In this document: piece by piece, positions 10,035 through 18,579 of the stretch | How the letters are laid out: the number at the start of each line of letters is the position of its first letter | Position numbering within the stretch: the stretch's first letter is position 1 | NCBI RefSeq assembly: GCF_900112265.1 | Contig: NZ_FOLO01000018.1 | Location: 36,061 to 100,060, forward strand | Origin: Pseudoalteromonas denitrificans DSM 6059 | Lineage (GTDB): Bacteria > Pseudomonadota > Gammaproteobacteria > Enterobacterales > Alteromonadaceae | Direction of reading: 5' to 3' | DNA length: 64,000 nt | The notes under the pieces: model-generated | Seen by the model: the letters and a program-made list of their open reading frames with translations, nothing else | What the model was told of the DNA's origin: nothing | The model's database searches: none | Translations under genes and position numbers: made by a program

Positions 10035-10400
10035 TTAATCAAAGCTTAAACAAATTGAGTTAATACAATACCTTGTGTTTTTAGGTGCAGGCCCATCATT
10101 AAATACATGGCCCAAGTGTGCATCACATTTATTACAACGAACTTCAATACGTTTCATACCATGCGATTCATCACTTATATATCTCACTGAATTTTCGATA
10201 GGTGTAGCAAAAGCAGGCCAACCACAGCCAGATTCAAACTTACTTGAACCATCAAATAAAGCTTGTTTACAACAGACACAGGCATAAACTCCCGACTCAA
10301 AATGGTCGTTATATTCTCCACTAAATGGATACTCTGTCCCCCCATTTTCACATACAGCTTTTTGTTCATCAGATAAATGTTTTGTCCAACACGTTTTCAT
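10035..10400 (-). CDS. msrB: Peptide-methionine (R)-S-oxide reductase
   Basis: Repairs oxidised methionine (R epimer) in proteins, using thioredoxin as reductant. The protein has 121 residues. Two structural zinc CxxC pairs are visible (CVCC and CNKC). The active-site cysteine is in RYCINS near the C-terminus, and ESGCGWPAF and HLGHVFNDGP are typical MsrB motifs. It ends shortly after RYCINSICLSFD, a short but common form without an extension. It lies downstream of gnd, separated from it by a terminator, so it probably has its own promoter. Confidence 0.95.
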   Translation of the reverse strand: MKTCWTKHLSDEQKAVCENGGTEYPFSGEYNDHFESGVYACVCCKQALFDGSSKFESGCGWPAFATPIENSVRYISDESHGMKRIEVRCNKCDAHLGHVFNDGPAPKNTRYCINSICLSFD

Positions 10401-10421
10401 GACTTACTCTTATTTTATAAC

Positions 10422-10450
10422 AAAAAAATCCCTGATAATAATATCAGGGA
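10422..10450 (-). terminator. Terminator of gnd
   Basis: A 9-bp perfect stem (TCCCTGATA/TATCAGGGA) with a 4-base loop is followed on the minus strand by seven T residues. It lies just after the gnd stop. Confidence 0.9.
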
Positions 10451-10487
10451 TAATTCATTTAAGCTTGTTTTCTAAACCAAATGAGTA

Positions 10488-11861
10488 CTATCTTACTTTA
10501 GCATCAATTTCGACAAGATCAGTTAAATGGCAAGTACCATCATTATGCGTCTTAATGCCATGTTCGCCAAAGTAATCACGTTGTGCTTGTACTAAGTGAC
10601 CATTACTAGGTGTTGTAAGTGTTGCAAGATAAGTTTGGCTTGCTGTTAAAACGGGAAATGCTAATCCTGATGCAATTGCCAAACCAGATACTTTACGTAA
10701 AGCATCAGACTCAGTCGTTAATGTATCTACAAATTCAACATTTTTTGCTATTTGATCTAAATAATCAGCACGAATAATACAACCTGCACGCCAAGTTTGT
10801 AGTGTTTTAGCTAAATCAACTTTCCATTGATGAGAGCGAGATGCACCTTTGATCAAGGCTAAACCTTGGCGATATGCCAGCAAACTTGCTAGATGGAAAG
10901 CATCTTTTAACTCTTCCAAATCAACTTTCACTTTATTGGTGCTTTTAGCCGCATATTTCATTTCTTTAGCAGCATGCGTTTCTTTAGTATTTGTTAAATG
11001 ACGTGCTTGTACAGCAGCAACTAAAGATGGTACAGCAATGCCAAGCTCTAATGCATTTTGCGCCGTCCATAAACCAGTACCTTTTGCCCCAACGCGGTTA
11101 TCAATTAGATCAACTAGAGCTTCATTACTTTTAGTCTCTAATCTTAAAATATGGCTAGAAATTGACAATAAATAACTGTGCAAGTCACCTTCTGACCATG
11201 TTTCAAAAATTGCAGCTATTTCTTTAGGTGTTTTACCACAACCTAAACGAAGTAACTGATATACCTCAGCAATTAATTGCATTAATGCATATTCGATCCC
11301 GTTATGAACCATTTTTACAAAATGGCCGCTCGCAGAATGACCTACACGTGCAAAACATGATTCATTATTAAAGCTTGCAGCAATTTTTTCAAAAGAGGGC
11401 TCTATACGTTCCCAACCACCTTCAGAACCACTCGCCATCATTGCAGGGCCATGACGCGCACCTTCTGCTCCACCAGAAATCCCCATAGTGGCAAATTCAA
11501 ATTTGTTTTGATATTTAAGTTTACGGGAGATACCATCTTTGTAATTACTATTACCACAATCTATGATCATGTCGTTAATTTCAACACCCGCATCAACTAA
11601 TTCAGTACATACACGGTCAACTAATTCACCTGCTGGAACCAATAATAAAATTGAACGTGGTGCCTGTAATCGACGAACCATGTCACCAATATCTGAGACT
11701 ATATGCAAACGCTCGGCTGTACCTTCTGACTTAGCTAAACGTAATAAATCTTCTCCTGCATCTGGATTTTTGTCATACGCAACTAAAGTGACACCTTTTT
11801 CAATCAAATTGAGTGCAAGGTTTTTACCCATGACACCTAAACCAACTAATGCAACTTGCAT
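10488..11861 (-). CDS. gnd: 6-phosphogluconate dehydrogenase, decarboxylating
   Basis: Oxidative pentose-phosphate enzyme that converts 6-phosphogluconate to ribulose 5-phosphate, CO2 and NADPH. The 457 residues are slightly fewer than the E. coli enzyme. The N-terminal Rossmann motif is GLGVMGKNLALN. The substrate motifs GISGGAEGARHGPAMM near 130 and HNGIEYALMQL near 185 include catalytic Lys/Glu positions. The all-helical C-terminal domain follows. It is divergent from pyk across about 300 bp, so the two sugar-metabolism genes may share regulatory sequence. Confidence 0.95.
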   Translation of the reverse strand: MQVALVGLGVMGKNLALNLIEKGVTLVAYDKNPDAGEDLLRLAKSEGTAERLHIVSDIGDMVRRLQAPRSILLLVPAGELVDRVCTELVDAGVEINDMIIDCGNSNYKDGISRKLKYQNKFEFATMGISGGAEGARHGPAMMASGSEGGWERIEPSFEKIAASFNNESCFARVGHSASGHFVKMVHNGIEYALMQLIAEVYQLLRLGCGKTPKEIAAIFETWSEGDLHSYLLSISSHILRLETKSNEALVDLIDNRVGAKGTGLWTAQNALELGIAVPSLVAAVQARHLTNTKETHAAKEMKYAAKSTNKVKVDLEELKDAFHLASLLAYRQGLALIKGASRSHQWKVDLAKTLQTWRAGCIIRADYLDQIAKNVEFVDTLTTESDALRKVSGLAIASGLAFPVLTASQTYLATLTTPSNGHLVQAQRDYFGEHGIKTHNDGTCHLTDLVEIDAKVR

Positions 11862-12162
11862 GTATTATCTCCCGAAGAGCGAAAGTATTAATTTCAAATT
11901 TGAGTTTGATTTACAACCAAAATACCATTCAGTTTTATAAGAATGATAAAGTCGCGCATTATAGGGTATTATATATTCCTTTCAATGCTAGATTAAAATT
12001 AAGCTAAAATTAGCATGTTTTTTATTAAATAACTCACCGTTTTTACAATTCTGTTGACGAAAGATGACACCGGTGTCATACTCTTGTCACATTTGACCGT
12101 CAGTATGCTAATATATCTAACAGATTAGACCGTAATATAGTATATACAATCAGGAGCATAAG
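11862..12162. other. Divergent promoter region between gnd and pyk
   Basis: The 301-bp region contains the pyk promoter and operator (listed separately), and must hold the gnd promoter. I found no clear gnd promoter boxes. No small gene is visible. Confidence 0.55.
12054..12082 (+). promoter_or_regulatory. pyk promoter overlapped by a 16-bp palindromic operator
   Basis: The -35 box TTGACG (12054-12059) and -10 box CATACT (12077-12082) are 17 bp apart. The perfect palindrome ATGACACCGGTGTCAT (12064-12079) covers the spacer and part of the -10, so a bound protein should block polymerase. The CG-centred palindrome is of the LacI-family type. The regulator is not in the window as far as can be told. 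Confidence 0.65.
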
Positions 12163-13599
12163 ATGCCTAGACGCACTAAAATCGTCGCTACACTTGGACC
12201 CGCTACAGATAGAGATAACAATTTAGAAAAAATTATCAAAGCTGGTGCAAACGTTGTTCGCTTGAACTTTTCTCATGGCGTAGCTCAAGACCATAAAGAT
12301 CGTGCAGATCAAACTCGCGCAATTGCTAAAAAATTAGGTTGTCATATTGCTGTTCTTGCTGATTTGCAAGGCCCTAAAATTCGAGTTTCTACATTCAAAG
12401 ATTCTAAAGTAACATTAGAAGTTGGTGCAAAGTTCATACTTGATGCTGATCTAGGTTTAGGTGAAGGCGATATCAACGCTGTTGGCATAGATTATAAAGA
12501 GCTGCCTAACGATGTATTACCAAATGATTTGTTATTATTAAACGATGGGTTAATTCAATTAACTGTTGACTCTATTGATGGTAATAAAGTATTTACGACT
12601 GTTACTGTCGGTGGTGTTTTATCTAACAATAAAGGCATTAACCGCCTAGGTGGTGGTTTAACGGCCCCTGCTTTTACTGAAAAAGATGAAGCTGATTTAA
12701 TTACAGCAGCGCAAATTGGTGTTGATTACATTGCAGTTTCATTCCCGCGCAGTGGTGATGATATGCGTCACGTTAGAAACCTTGCAAATAAAGCAGGCAG
12801 TAAAGCACAACTTTTAGCTAAAATTGAACGTGCTGAAGCGGTAGAATCTGTTGAAGCAATTGATGATATCGTGCTTGCATCAGATGCCGTTATGGTTGCC
12901 CGTGGTGATTTAGGGGTTGAAATTGGCGATGCGGAGCTGGTAGGTAAACAAAAGTTAATCATTCAAAGAGCCCGTACATTAAATCGTGTTGTGATCACAG
13001 CAACACAAATGATGGAGTCGATGATAGATAATCCAATGCCAACACGTGCTGAAGTAATGGACGTTGCAAACGCGGTTTTAGATGGCACAGATGCAGTAAT
13101 GCTATCGGCTGAGACAGCTGCAGGTGATTACCCTGAAGAAACGGTTGCGACTATGGCTCGCGTATGTAAAGGTGCTGAATCACAACCGGAAGCACATGTA
13201 TCTAAACACAGACTAGAATGCATGTTTGAAAACACATCAGAGACAGTTGCACTTGCTGCTATGTATGCTGCAAACCATTTAGATAGTATCAAAGCGATTG
13301 TTGCTTTAACTGAATCAGGTAGCACTGCAAAGCTAATGTCACGCATTACATCTGCATTACCTATTTACTCCTTATCTCGTCACGCATTAACCTTAGGCCA
13401 GACAGCGCTTTATCGTGGTGTTTACCCTGTTGAGTTTGATTCAACGCAATTTGATGCCACTGATTTAACAAAAGAAGCATTAAAAACCTTAGTTGCTAAA
13501 GGTATTTTATCTTCAGGTGACAAAGTCATTTTAACCCATGGTGATGCAATGGAAACTGTTGGTGCGAGTAATACAATGAAAATTTTAACTGTGGCATAA
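12163..13599 (+). CDS. pyk: Pyruvate kinase
   Basis: Last glycolytic step: phosphoenolpyruvate plus ADP to pyruvate plus ATP. The 478-residue length is that of the bacterial PykA/type II enzyme. Motifs are [11 protein letters not shown] at the N-terminus, NFSHG for nucleotide binding, the B-domain insertion, KIERAEAV with the catalytic Lys, [13 protein letters not shown] for metal binding, and [10 protein letters not shown]. An AGGAGC ribosome-binding site precedes the ATG. It is expressed from a promoter with an overlapping operator and closed by a strong terminator, so it is a single-gene unit. Confidence 0.95.
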   Translation: MPRRTKIVATLGPATDRDNNLEKIIKAGANVVRLNFSHGVAQDHKDRADQTRAIAKKLGCHIAVLADLQGPKIRVSTFKDSKVTLEVGAKFILDADLGLGEGDINAVGIDYKELPNDVLPNDLLLLNDGLIQLTVDSIDGNKVFTTVTVGGVLSNNKGINRLGGGLTAPAFTEKDEADLITAAQIGVDYIAVSFPRSGDDMRHVRNLANKAGSKAQLLAKIERAEAVESVEAIDDIVLASDAVMVARGDLGVEIGDAELVGKQKLIIQRARTLNRVVITATQMMESMIDNPMPTRAEVMDVANAVLDGTDAVMLSAETAAGDYPEETVATMARVCKGAESQPEAHVSKHRLECMFENTSETVALAAMYAANHLDSIKAIVALTESGSTAKLMSRITSALPIYSLSRHALTLGQTALYRGVYPVEFDSTQFDATDLTKEALKTLVAKGILSSGDKVILTHGDAMETVGASNTMKILTVA

Positions 13600-13620
13600 A
13601 GGTTCTTACTGTTTAAATAA

Positions 13621-13649
13621 AAAAACCAGATCTCTGATCTGGTTTTTTT
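13621..13649. terminator. Terminator downstream of pyk
   Basis: Stem CCAGATC/GATCTGG with a TCT loop, five A residues before it and seven T residues after it. It can work in both directions. Confidence 0.92.
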
Positions 13650-13694
13650 ATTCTTATCTATAGTTTTAATAATCAGAATTATAGGTATAAAGTT

Positions 13695-14113
13695 ATGGCA
13701 AAATCTGAAATACAAAAAATAGAAAAACAAATATATGACTTAAACCTTAAGTTAATAGCTTTACGTAAATCCACTCTTTCCCAAGAAGCCATACCAAACT
13801 ATACATTTTCAACTCAAAGTTGTGAAACTAACTTAATAGATTTATTTGGTCAAAACGATAAACTTTTGCTAATTCACAATATGGGCCAAGCATGTCGTTA
13901 TTAAAAGATCAGACTAATATGCCCCGCGCTGTTTTATATGAACACAAATTAGATCAAATATTTATCAGAAACAGTTGTATATTTGGTCCTGGATAGCTTT
14001 ATTGTTCAAGGTGGAGTTTACTTAGACTAGCTGGTATTGATTCAACAAATTGGACACCACAATACTCTTACTGGAAAAAGCCGATAAAAATGGGTGACGG
14101 GGGTAAAATCTAG
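13695..14113 (+). pseudogene. Decayed DUF899-type thioredoxin-like gene
   Basis: The first 69 codons match the start of the DUF899 (thioredoxin-fold dithiol-disulfide oxidoreductase-like) family, ending at the conserved LLLIHNMGQACRY. The frame then stops where the active-site second Cys would follow. In another frame, 13904-14113 encodes the family's C-terminal pieces: DQIFIRNSCIFGPG, an in-frame TAG, then SLLRLAGIDSTNWTPQYSYW. The intervening roughly 100 residues are missing. The gene therefore has a large internal deletion, a frameshift and a nonsense codon, and cannot make the normal protein. The 69-residue N-terminal piece might still be translated, but no function is expected. Confidence 0.8.
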
Positions 14114-14152
14114 TTTAAGAAGTTAAAGATTCATAAACCTTACTTTATATAT

Positions 14153-14185
14153 TTAAAAAAGAAGAAAGCCACGCAAGGTGGCTTT
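14153..14185 (-). terminator. Terminator of the tRNA-Ser gene
   Basis: Stem AAAGCCAC/GTGGCTTT with a 5-base loop, followed on the minus strand by a pyrimidine- and T-rich run. It lies about 12 bp after the tRNA 3' end. Confidence 0.8.
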
Positions 14186-14196
14186 AGGGAATGAGG

Positions 14197-14287
14197 TGGC
14201 GGAGAGATAGGGATTTGAACCCTAGATGGGCTATAAACCCATGCCGGTTTTCAAGACCGGTGCATTCGACCACTCTGCCATCTCTCC
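14197..14287 (-). tRNA. tRNA-Ser (anticodon TGA)
   Basis: A 91-nt class II tRNA with the acceptor stem GGAGAGA/TCTCTCC and an encoded CCA end. The anticodon loop CTTGAAA gives anticodon TGA, which reads UCA. The long variable arm ATGGGTTTATAGCCCAT is typical of serine tRNAs, and the T-loop GGTTCAAATCC is intact. Confidence 0.97.
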
Positions 14288-14529
14288 GTCATTAACAAAG
14301 GCATGGTAGCAAACATAAATATATATGCAAAAATTAGGTATATTAAAATATTTTCACATATGCTCATAAAACTAAGAAACGTATCGAATTATTTACATGT
14401 AAAATAGTTTAAACTGACTTTTAACACTTCAAATCAATTTTTTGTAGGTGTGACTTCTCTAAAAGAAACCACACTAGGCTATTTATTAGTTAAAAATACT
14501 AACCATTATTAAGGAAGGGTTAAAGTAAT

Positions 14530-14553
14530 AAAAAAGCCCCCATAAAGGGGGCT
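14530..14553 (-). terminator. Terminator of the subtilase operon
   Basis: Stem AGCCCCC/GGGGGCT followed on the minus strand by six T residues. It lies 23 bp after the stop of the small secreted protein gene. Confidence 0.92.
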
Positions 14554-14575
14554 TAAAATCATTTAATAACAGGTT

Positions 14576-15058
14576 TTAATGTGTATTTATGCTTTTATCA
14601 GCCAAGTCAATGGTCGCAGATACAACATTTGGCAAGCTTTTAAGTTGCGCTACAATTGGCAATAAGTTATTTTTATCACTTGCTTTTAATATATAGAAGC
14701 TCTTATAAGCTTGTTTAATTGATAAGTTATTATCTTGCGTAAACTTTTCTAAATCAGCATCACCCGATAGCTTAACAATAATTTCCCCCGTCACATCATA
14801 TGAACTAAACCCGTCGACACTATTAACAATTTCACCAACAACTAAAATCGGTGTATCAACTGTAAAGCTTTTAATGCCATTTTTTGAGATTGTTCTTATA
14901 TTTTGTTGATAAATGGTACCGTTTATCGTGACGTTTTTTTGTGACAGTTTTAGTGACTCAACAGGGGTGATTGTCAGTTTAGATAAATCAACTGAGCTCA
15001 CATCTTCGGCAAAAACACTCATACTTAAAAGACTACTTGCTAAAATTAATAATTTCAT
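14576..15058 (-). CDS. Small secreted protein with subtilase-prodomain-like C-terminus
   Basis: A 160-residue exported protein: signal peptide MKLLILASSLLSMSVFA, then about 70 residues of unknown character. The C-terminal part (about residues 85-155) looks like a subtilisin propeptide or inhibitor I9-like fold. It has GEIIVKLSGDADLEKFTQ, a middle strand SFYILKAS, and LPIVAQLKSLPNVVSATID, i.e. the usual pattern of strand, helix, strand, helix and final 'P-x-V' strand. It begins 15 bp after the subtilase stop with an AGGAG ribosome-binding site, and a strong terminator follows. The adjacent subtilase seems to have no prodomain of its own, so this protein may act on it as a separate folding helper or inhibitor (inference). 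The fold assignment is by pattern only. Confidence 0.7.
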   Translation of the reverse strand: MKLLILASSLLSMSVFAEDVSSVDLSKLTITPVESLKLSQKNVTINGTIYQQNIRTISKNGIKSFTVDTPILVVGEIVNSVDGFSSYDVTGEIIVKLSGDADLEKFTQDNNLSIKQAYKSFYILKASDKNNLLPIVAQLKSLPNVVSATIDLADKSINTH

Positions 15059-15073
15059 GGTTACAACTCCTGA

Positions 15074-16882
15074 TTAATGACCAAATATACGAATAGACCA
15101 GTCTTTTAATACACCTGCTATTTCATTATTTCGACTATTGAAGCCAATTAATCCAATTTGTGGATTGTAGCCTAATGTATAACTAGTACCTTTATCTGTG
15201 TCAAATACATTTAAAGTCCAATCACCCTTAGCTTCTTCGCCATAAAAATGGGTATTAAGCATAACGGCATCAGTGTAACCACCTTCATTACCACCTAAGA
15301 AACCTGTTCTGGCACTCATTAGTACACTTCTTGTGCCTGATGGAGAAACAAGCTCAATAGCCAAATCACGTAAACGACTATGATCTATATTCAATTTTAC
15401 TTGAACAGACTCAACAATTAGCGCGCTTTCATTCGTTATTGTGCTTTGTGCACCATTCAAAGATGCATCTGGAATTTCAACATTTGAAGTCGTTGTTTTC
15501 CATTGTGTAATTTGTTGCTTAGGTAAAGACACGCCGGTAAAAAGTGCTTTATATACGGCAGCATCAACATCCACTGCACCTAAACCATAAAAATGGTGAT
15601 AATTATAGCCCGCAGCATTTGTTTGCCATGCTGGAATTGCGTTATAAGTTACTAACTCTCCTGCCGCATCTTCAAATGATAAATCAACACCCGTATTGTC
15701 TGCATCCGTTTTACGTGCAGTTGTCGCAAGTAAATGGCGAACAGTTCTTGAGTCAAGTGCATGATTAGCCGACATAATAGTAGCAATTGCGCCCGATGTA
15801 TTTGGCGCAGCTGATGAAGTGCCATTCATGACACCATTATAATCACAGTTTGGATCTAATTCACTACCACCATGTAAACTATTAGAATGTTCACCCTCTT
15901 GATTCATTCCATTGTCACACCCCATCAAGTCTACTGTGACCATAGCGGGTGCATTTACACCGTATTCACCACCTGGGGCTGTTAAAAATACACTAGAGCC
16001 TACAGATGAATATGATGAAAGCTTACCTTGTGCGTTAGTTGCCGAAACAACCAAGTTCCAATAATTATTATTTTCAGCACTTATATTTGAACTATGAAAT
16101 GGTAACCCATTATTATTATAGAAAACACCATCCTCATAAGGTAGAACTTGAATTGGTAAACCTTTGTAATAAGTATTATATGAACCAAAGGAATTGCCTG
16201 CCGATTTTACAAAAACCGCACCTCTGCCCCAGTGACTATTTTGTGTAATATCCTGTAAAACCAAATCTTGTACTTCGGTAAATGGATTCGCTACATAATC
16301 AAGTGCTTGAGGTACTGCAGGTGTACTACCATAACTTTGGTTAAATACACGGGGATCGGTAAAACGATCAAGTTGACGGAAATCCTCAGACAAACCATGA
16401 GATACAAACCAAGACGCAACCGTCTGATTTGATAAATAATTGAAACCAATTAAATTTGCAAGTGGTGCAACACCACGACCACCAATACCATTTGATTCTA
16501 CTGCTGCGATTAATCCTGCAACAGAAGTACCATGACCATTTAAATCAATTGGTGAATCAGTACCATCTGATAAATTAATTGAACCTGGCACCACGTTCGC
16601 AGCTAAATCTGGATGCGCGATTTCTACACCAGTATCAATAACTGATACTGTGATCCCGCGACCTTTAATGCCCATTAAATGTGAAAAATCTATATCTAAA
16701 TCATTACCAGCCACACCAGATGACAAAGAGTATCCACTTTGACCTGTATTTTGTAAGTGCCATTGTTGAGATACAAGCGGATCGCCCGCAGCTAGAACAA
16801 AAGTAGAATCCGTTATATCTGCGCTAACATTTGCACTCATAAATGCAATTGTTGTAGCAAGTAACGTTTTTTTGAAAGTCAT
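15074..16882 (-). CDS. Secreted S8 subtilisin-like serine protease with P-domain
   Basis: Extracellular or periplasmic serine protease, 602 residues from ATG 16882. That start has AGGGGATA ahead of it and gives the clean signal peptide MTFKKTLLATTIAFMSANVSA; a longer frame exists. The catalytic triad is visible: Asp in VSVIDTGVEIAHPD, His in DLNGHGTSVAGL, Ser in NGTSSAAPNTSG. The C-terminal ~120 residues form a proprotein-convertase P-domain (VKLNIDHSRLRDLAIELVSP, GDWTLNVFD). The layout is kexin/aqualysin-like. After the signal peptide only about 15 residues precede the mature-like DPLVSQQWHLQNTGQSG, so the usual ~80-residue inhibitory prodomain is missing. The downstream gene may supply it. 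Confidence 0.93.
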   Translation of the reverse strand: MTFKKTLLATTIAFMSANVSADITDSTFVLAAGDPLVSQQWHLQNTGQSGYSLSSGVAGNDLDIDFSHLMGIKGRGITVSVIDTGVEIAHPDLAANVVPGSINLSDGTDSPIDLNGHGTSVAGLIAAVESNGIGGRGVAPLANLIGFNYLSNQTVASWFVSHGLSEDFRQLDRFTDPRVFNQSYGSTPAVPQALDYVANPFTEVQDLVLQDITQNSHWGRGAVFVKSAGNSFGSYNTYYKGLPIQVLPYEDGVFYNNNGLPFHSSNISAENNNYWNLVVSATNAQGKLSSYSSVGSSVFLTAPGGEYGVNAPAMVTVDLMGCDNGMNQEGEHSNSLHGGSELDPNCDYNGVMNGTSSAAPNTSGAIATIMSANHALDSRTVRHLLATTARKTDADNTGVDLSFEDAAGELVTYNAIPAWQTNAAGYNYHHFYGLGAVDVDAAVYKALFTGVSLPKQQITQWKTTTSNVEIPDASLNGAQSTITNESALIVESVQVKLNIDHSRLRDLAIELVSPSGTRSVLMSARTGFLGGNEGGYTDAVMLNTHFYGEEAKGDWTLNVFDTDKGTSYTLGYNPQIGLIGFNSRNNEIAGVLKDWSIRIFGH

Positions 16883-17084
16883 AATATCCCCTGAATTTCT
16901 CATTATTATTTGTAGTTCTCTTTTCGGAACTCACAGCATTAAATAGTGTTAATCAAAAGAAGTAAATGTTATTTATTGGTTAAACTAAAACACCTACTGT
17001 AAATAAAAAATGACAAAGAGCAGTTTCATGCCCATACCATAATTTATAACCGGTTGTTTTAAATGACTTTTATAACAGCTAGAA

Positions 17085-17100
17085 ATGACAACGATGTCAT
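17085..17100. promoter_or_regulatory. Operator-like inverted repeat upstream of the subtilase
   Basis: ATGACA and TGTCAT flank the centre ACGA. The arms are identical to those of the pyk operator. It also resembles the NagR-type LacI-family consensus described in Shewanella (AATGACA-R-CG-Y-TGTCATT). It lies about 200 bp before the subtilase start. A regulatory role is inferred. Confidence 0.4.
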
Positions 17101-17292
17101 CATATCAATGTAAACACTAATAATTAACAACAGCGGACCTGTATCGGTAACTTACTGTTTTATCGGCATTAAGTCATTAAATACATTTTCTTATAACTTT
17201 TTGTTATAATAACTTAACTTTTTAGATTTGAGTCTATTTTATAATCAGGAAACAAATAAATATTGGAAATCAGAGAAAGTTGTTAACAAAAC

Positions 17293-17315
17293 AAAGCCTC
17301 CAAAGAGGAGGCTTT
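17293..17315 (-). terminator. Terminator of the ABC efflux operon
   Basis: Stem AAAGCCTCC/GGAGGCTTT with a 5-base loop, then a T-rich stretch on the minus strand. It lies 44 bp after the last permease stop. Confidence 0.85.
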
Positions 17316-17358
17316 AAATATATTTAATTAACTTTAGCAAAATTAATCAAATATATTA

Positions 17359-18570
17359 TCATGCACTGCGTGTTGCTATTGCCGGGGAAACGGCTGAAGC
17401 ACGTTGTGCAGGATACGCAACGGCAAGTTGTCCTAAAATATATAAAACAACTGAACCAATAACTAAATAATGCCAAGGCAGTCGCGGCAAGGAAAACGCT
17501 TCGACTAAGACCATATTCAAACCAATACTTGCTATCAAACCTAAGACGATGCCAAAACTGGTTATTACTGCATTTTCTAACATAAAATAACCGGCTATTT
17601 GTCCTTTGTTTGCCCCAAGCGCACGGCGAGTCCCGATTTGTTTTTTTCGTTTATTAACAGAAAAGCTTGCCTGCCCCACTATACCTAAGCCTGTTACTAC
17701 TGTTAGTGCAGTAATGACAGCCAGTAAAACTGAATTAGTTGCGCTATGAAATGAATAACTGCGTTTTCTAACTTCACTCATATCGCGAACTCTGCGAATA
17801 AAGCGTCCTGGTGTTTTCGACATTTTATTTTCGATTTGAGCCATTAAGAGATCCCTTTGGCCAGGTTCAGTTCTAATCATATAAGTAATAGATTTAAACA
17901 ATAAAGGAGTAGGAATTAAGGCTGAGCGTTCTACACCACTCCAACCATTCCAAGGAGCCTGCAGAGTATCTACTATCCCTTTAATCACCATAGGATCGTT
18001 ATCCTCAATATAAATAGTTTCTCCTAATGCCTCATTATAATCATCGGGGAATAATTCTAGTGCCAATGCTTTTGTGATCACTACAACAGGTGGCCAATTA
18101 TTATTAGTTCTAGTTCTAAATTTAATATCAGAAGCATTAAAAAATTCACCTGCAATTAATGAAATACCCAAAGCACCAAGTGCATGTTCGTCAACCATAT
18201 ACATAGCACTACCAGCACCATCACTATTTGCTCCTGCTGTACGAGACAGCCCCATTGACCAACCGCCTCCACTCAACGGAATGGCATTTATGGGTGTTGC
18301 ATCGATCACTCCTAAAGTATTACGGATCATCTCAAGATCATTTTTTAGATTATTTTCTAGCGCATAATCATCTTGATAAGCAGTTGATGAGATATAAAAT
18401 ATATTATCTTCATCCAGACCTGATGAGCGTTCCATTAAGCGATTACGGTCTGTAATAATAAATGCTGCATTAACTATAACCATTAATGTCACCGCCATTT
18501 GCAAGGCTAATAATAAAGGAGCCGTTTTCTGTTTTTTAATAATTTTAAGTATTGGAAATAAATCTCTCAT
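17359..18570 (-). CDS. ABC transporter permease, FtsX/MacB type (second permease)
   Basis: Inner-membrane subunit of a MacB-like export system. The 403 residues show one N-terminal membrane helix (PLLLALQMAVTLMVIVNAAFI), a large periplasmic MacB-PCD domain (about residues 50-270), and three C-terminal helices of the FtsX domain. The characteristic cytoplasmic loop KKQIGTRRALGANKGQI lies between the first two. It is the last gene of a four-gene operon, 9 bp after the other permease. Two different permease genes served by one ATPase suggest a heterodimer, unlike the MacB homodimer in which ATPase and permease are fused. The substrate is not known. Confidence 0.9.
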   Translation of the reverse strand: MRDLFPILKIIKKQKTAPLLLALQMAVTLMVIVNAAFIITDRNRLMERSSGLDEDNIFYISSTAYQDDYALENNLKNDLEMIRNTLGVIDATPINAIPLSGGGWSMGLSRTAGANSDGAGSAMYMVDEHALGALGISLIAGEFFNASDIKFRTRTNNNWPPVVVITKALALELFPDDYNEALGETIYIEDNDPMVIKGIVDTLQAPWNGWSGVERSALIPTPLLFKSITYMIRTEPGQRDLLMAQIENKMSKTPGRFIRRVRDMSEVRKRSYSFHSATNSVLLAVITALTVVTGLGIVGQASFSVNKRKKQIGTRRALGANKGQIAGYFMLENAVITSFGIVLGLIASIGLNMVLVEAFSLPRLPWHYLVIGSVVLYILGQLAVAYPAQRASAVSPAIATRSA

Positions 18571-18579
18571 TATTCTTTC

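Larger units (their letters stand above)
16883..17358. other. Intergenic region upstream of the subtilase
   Basis: The 476-bp region contains an operator-like palindrome (17085-17100) and the terminator of the ABC operon (17293-17315). The subtilase promoter must lie here on the minus strand. No small gene is convincing. Confidence 0.55.

Noticed and set aside
10692..10701. TTTACGTAAA, identical to the LiuR half-palindrome, inside gnd
   Set aside because: It is within a conserved coding stretch, lacks the flanking pattern and is not near a start; a 10-bp palindrome is expected by chance in AT-rich DNA.
11563..11940. 125-residue open frame opposite gnd
   Set aside because: Antisense shadow of a conserved gene, with no start signals of its own.
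15544..16248. Open frames opposite the subtilase gene
   Set aside because: They are antisense shadows rich in His, Leu, Tyr and Asn that follow the codon pattern of the real gene.
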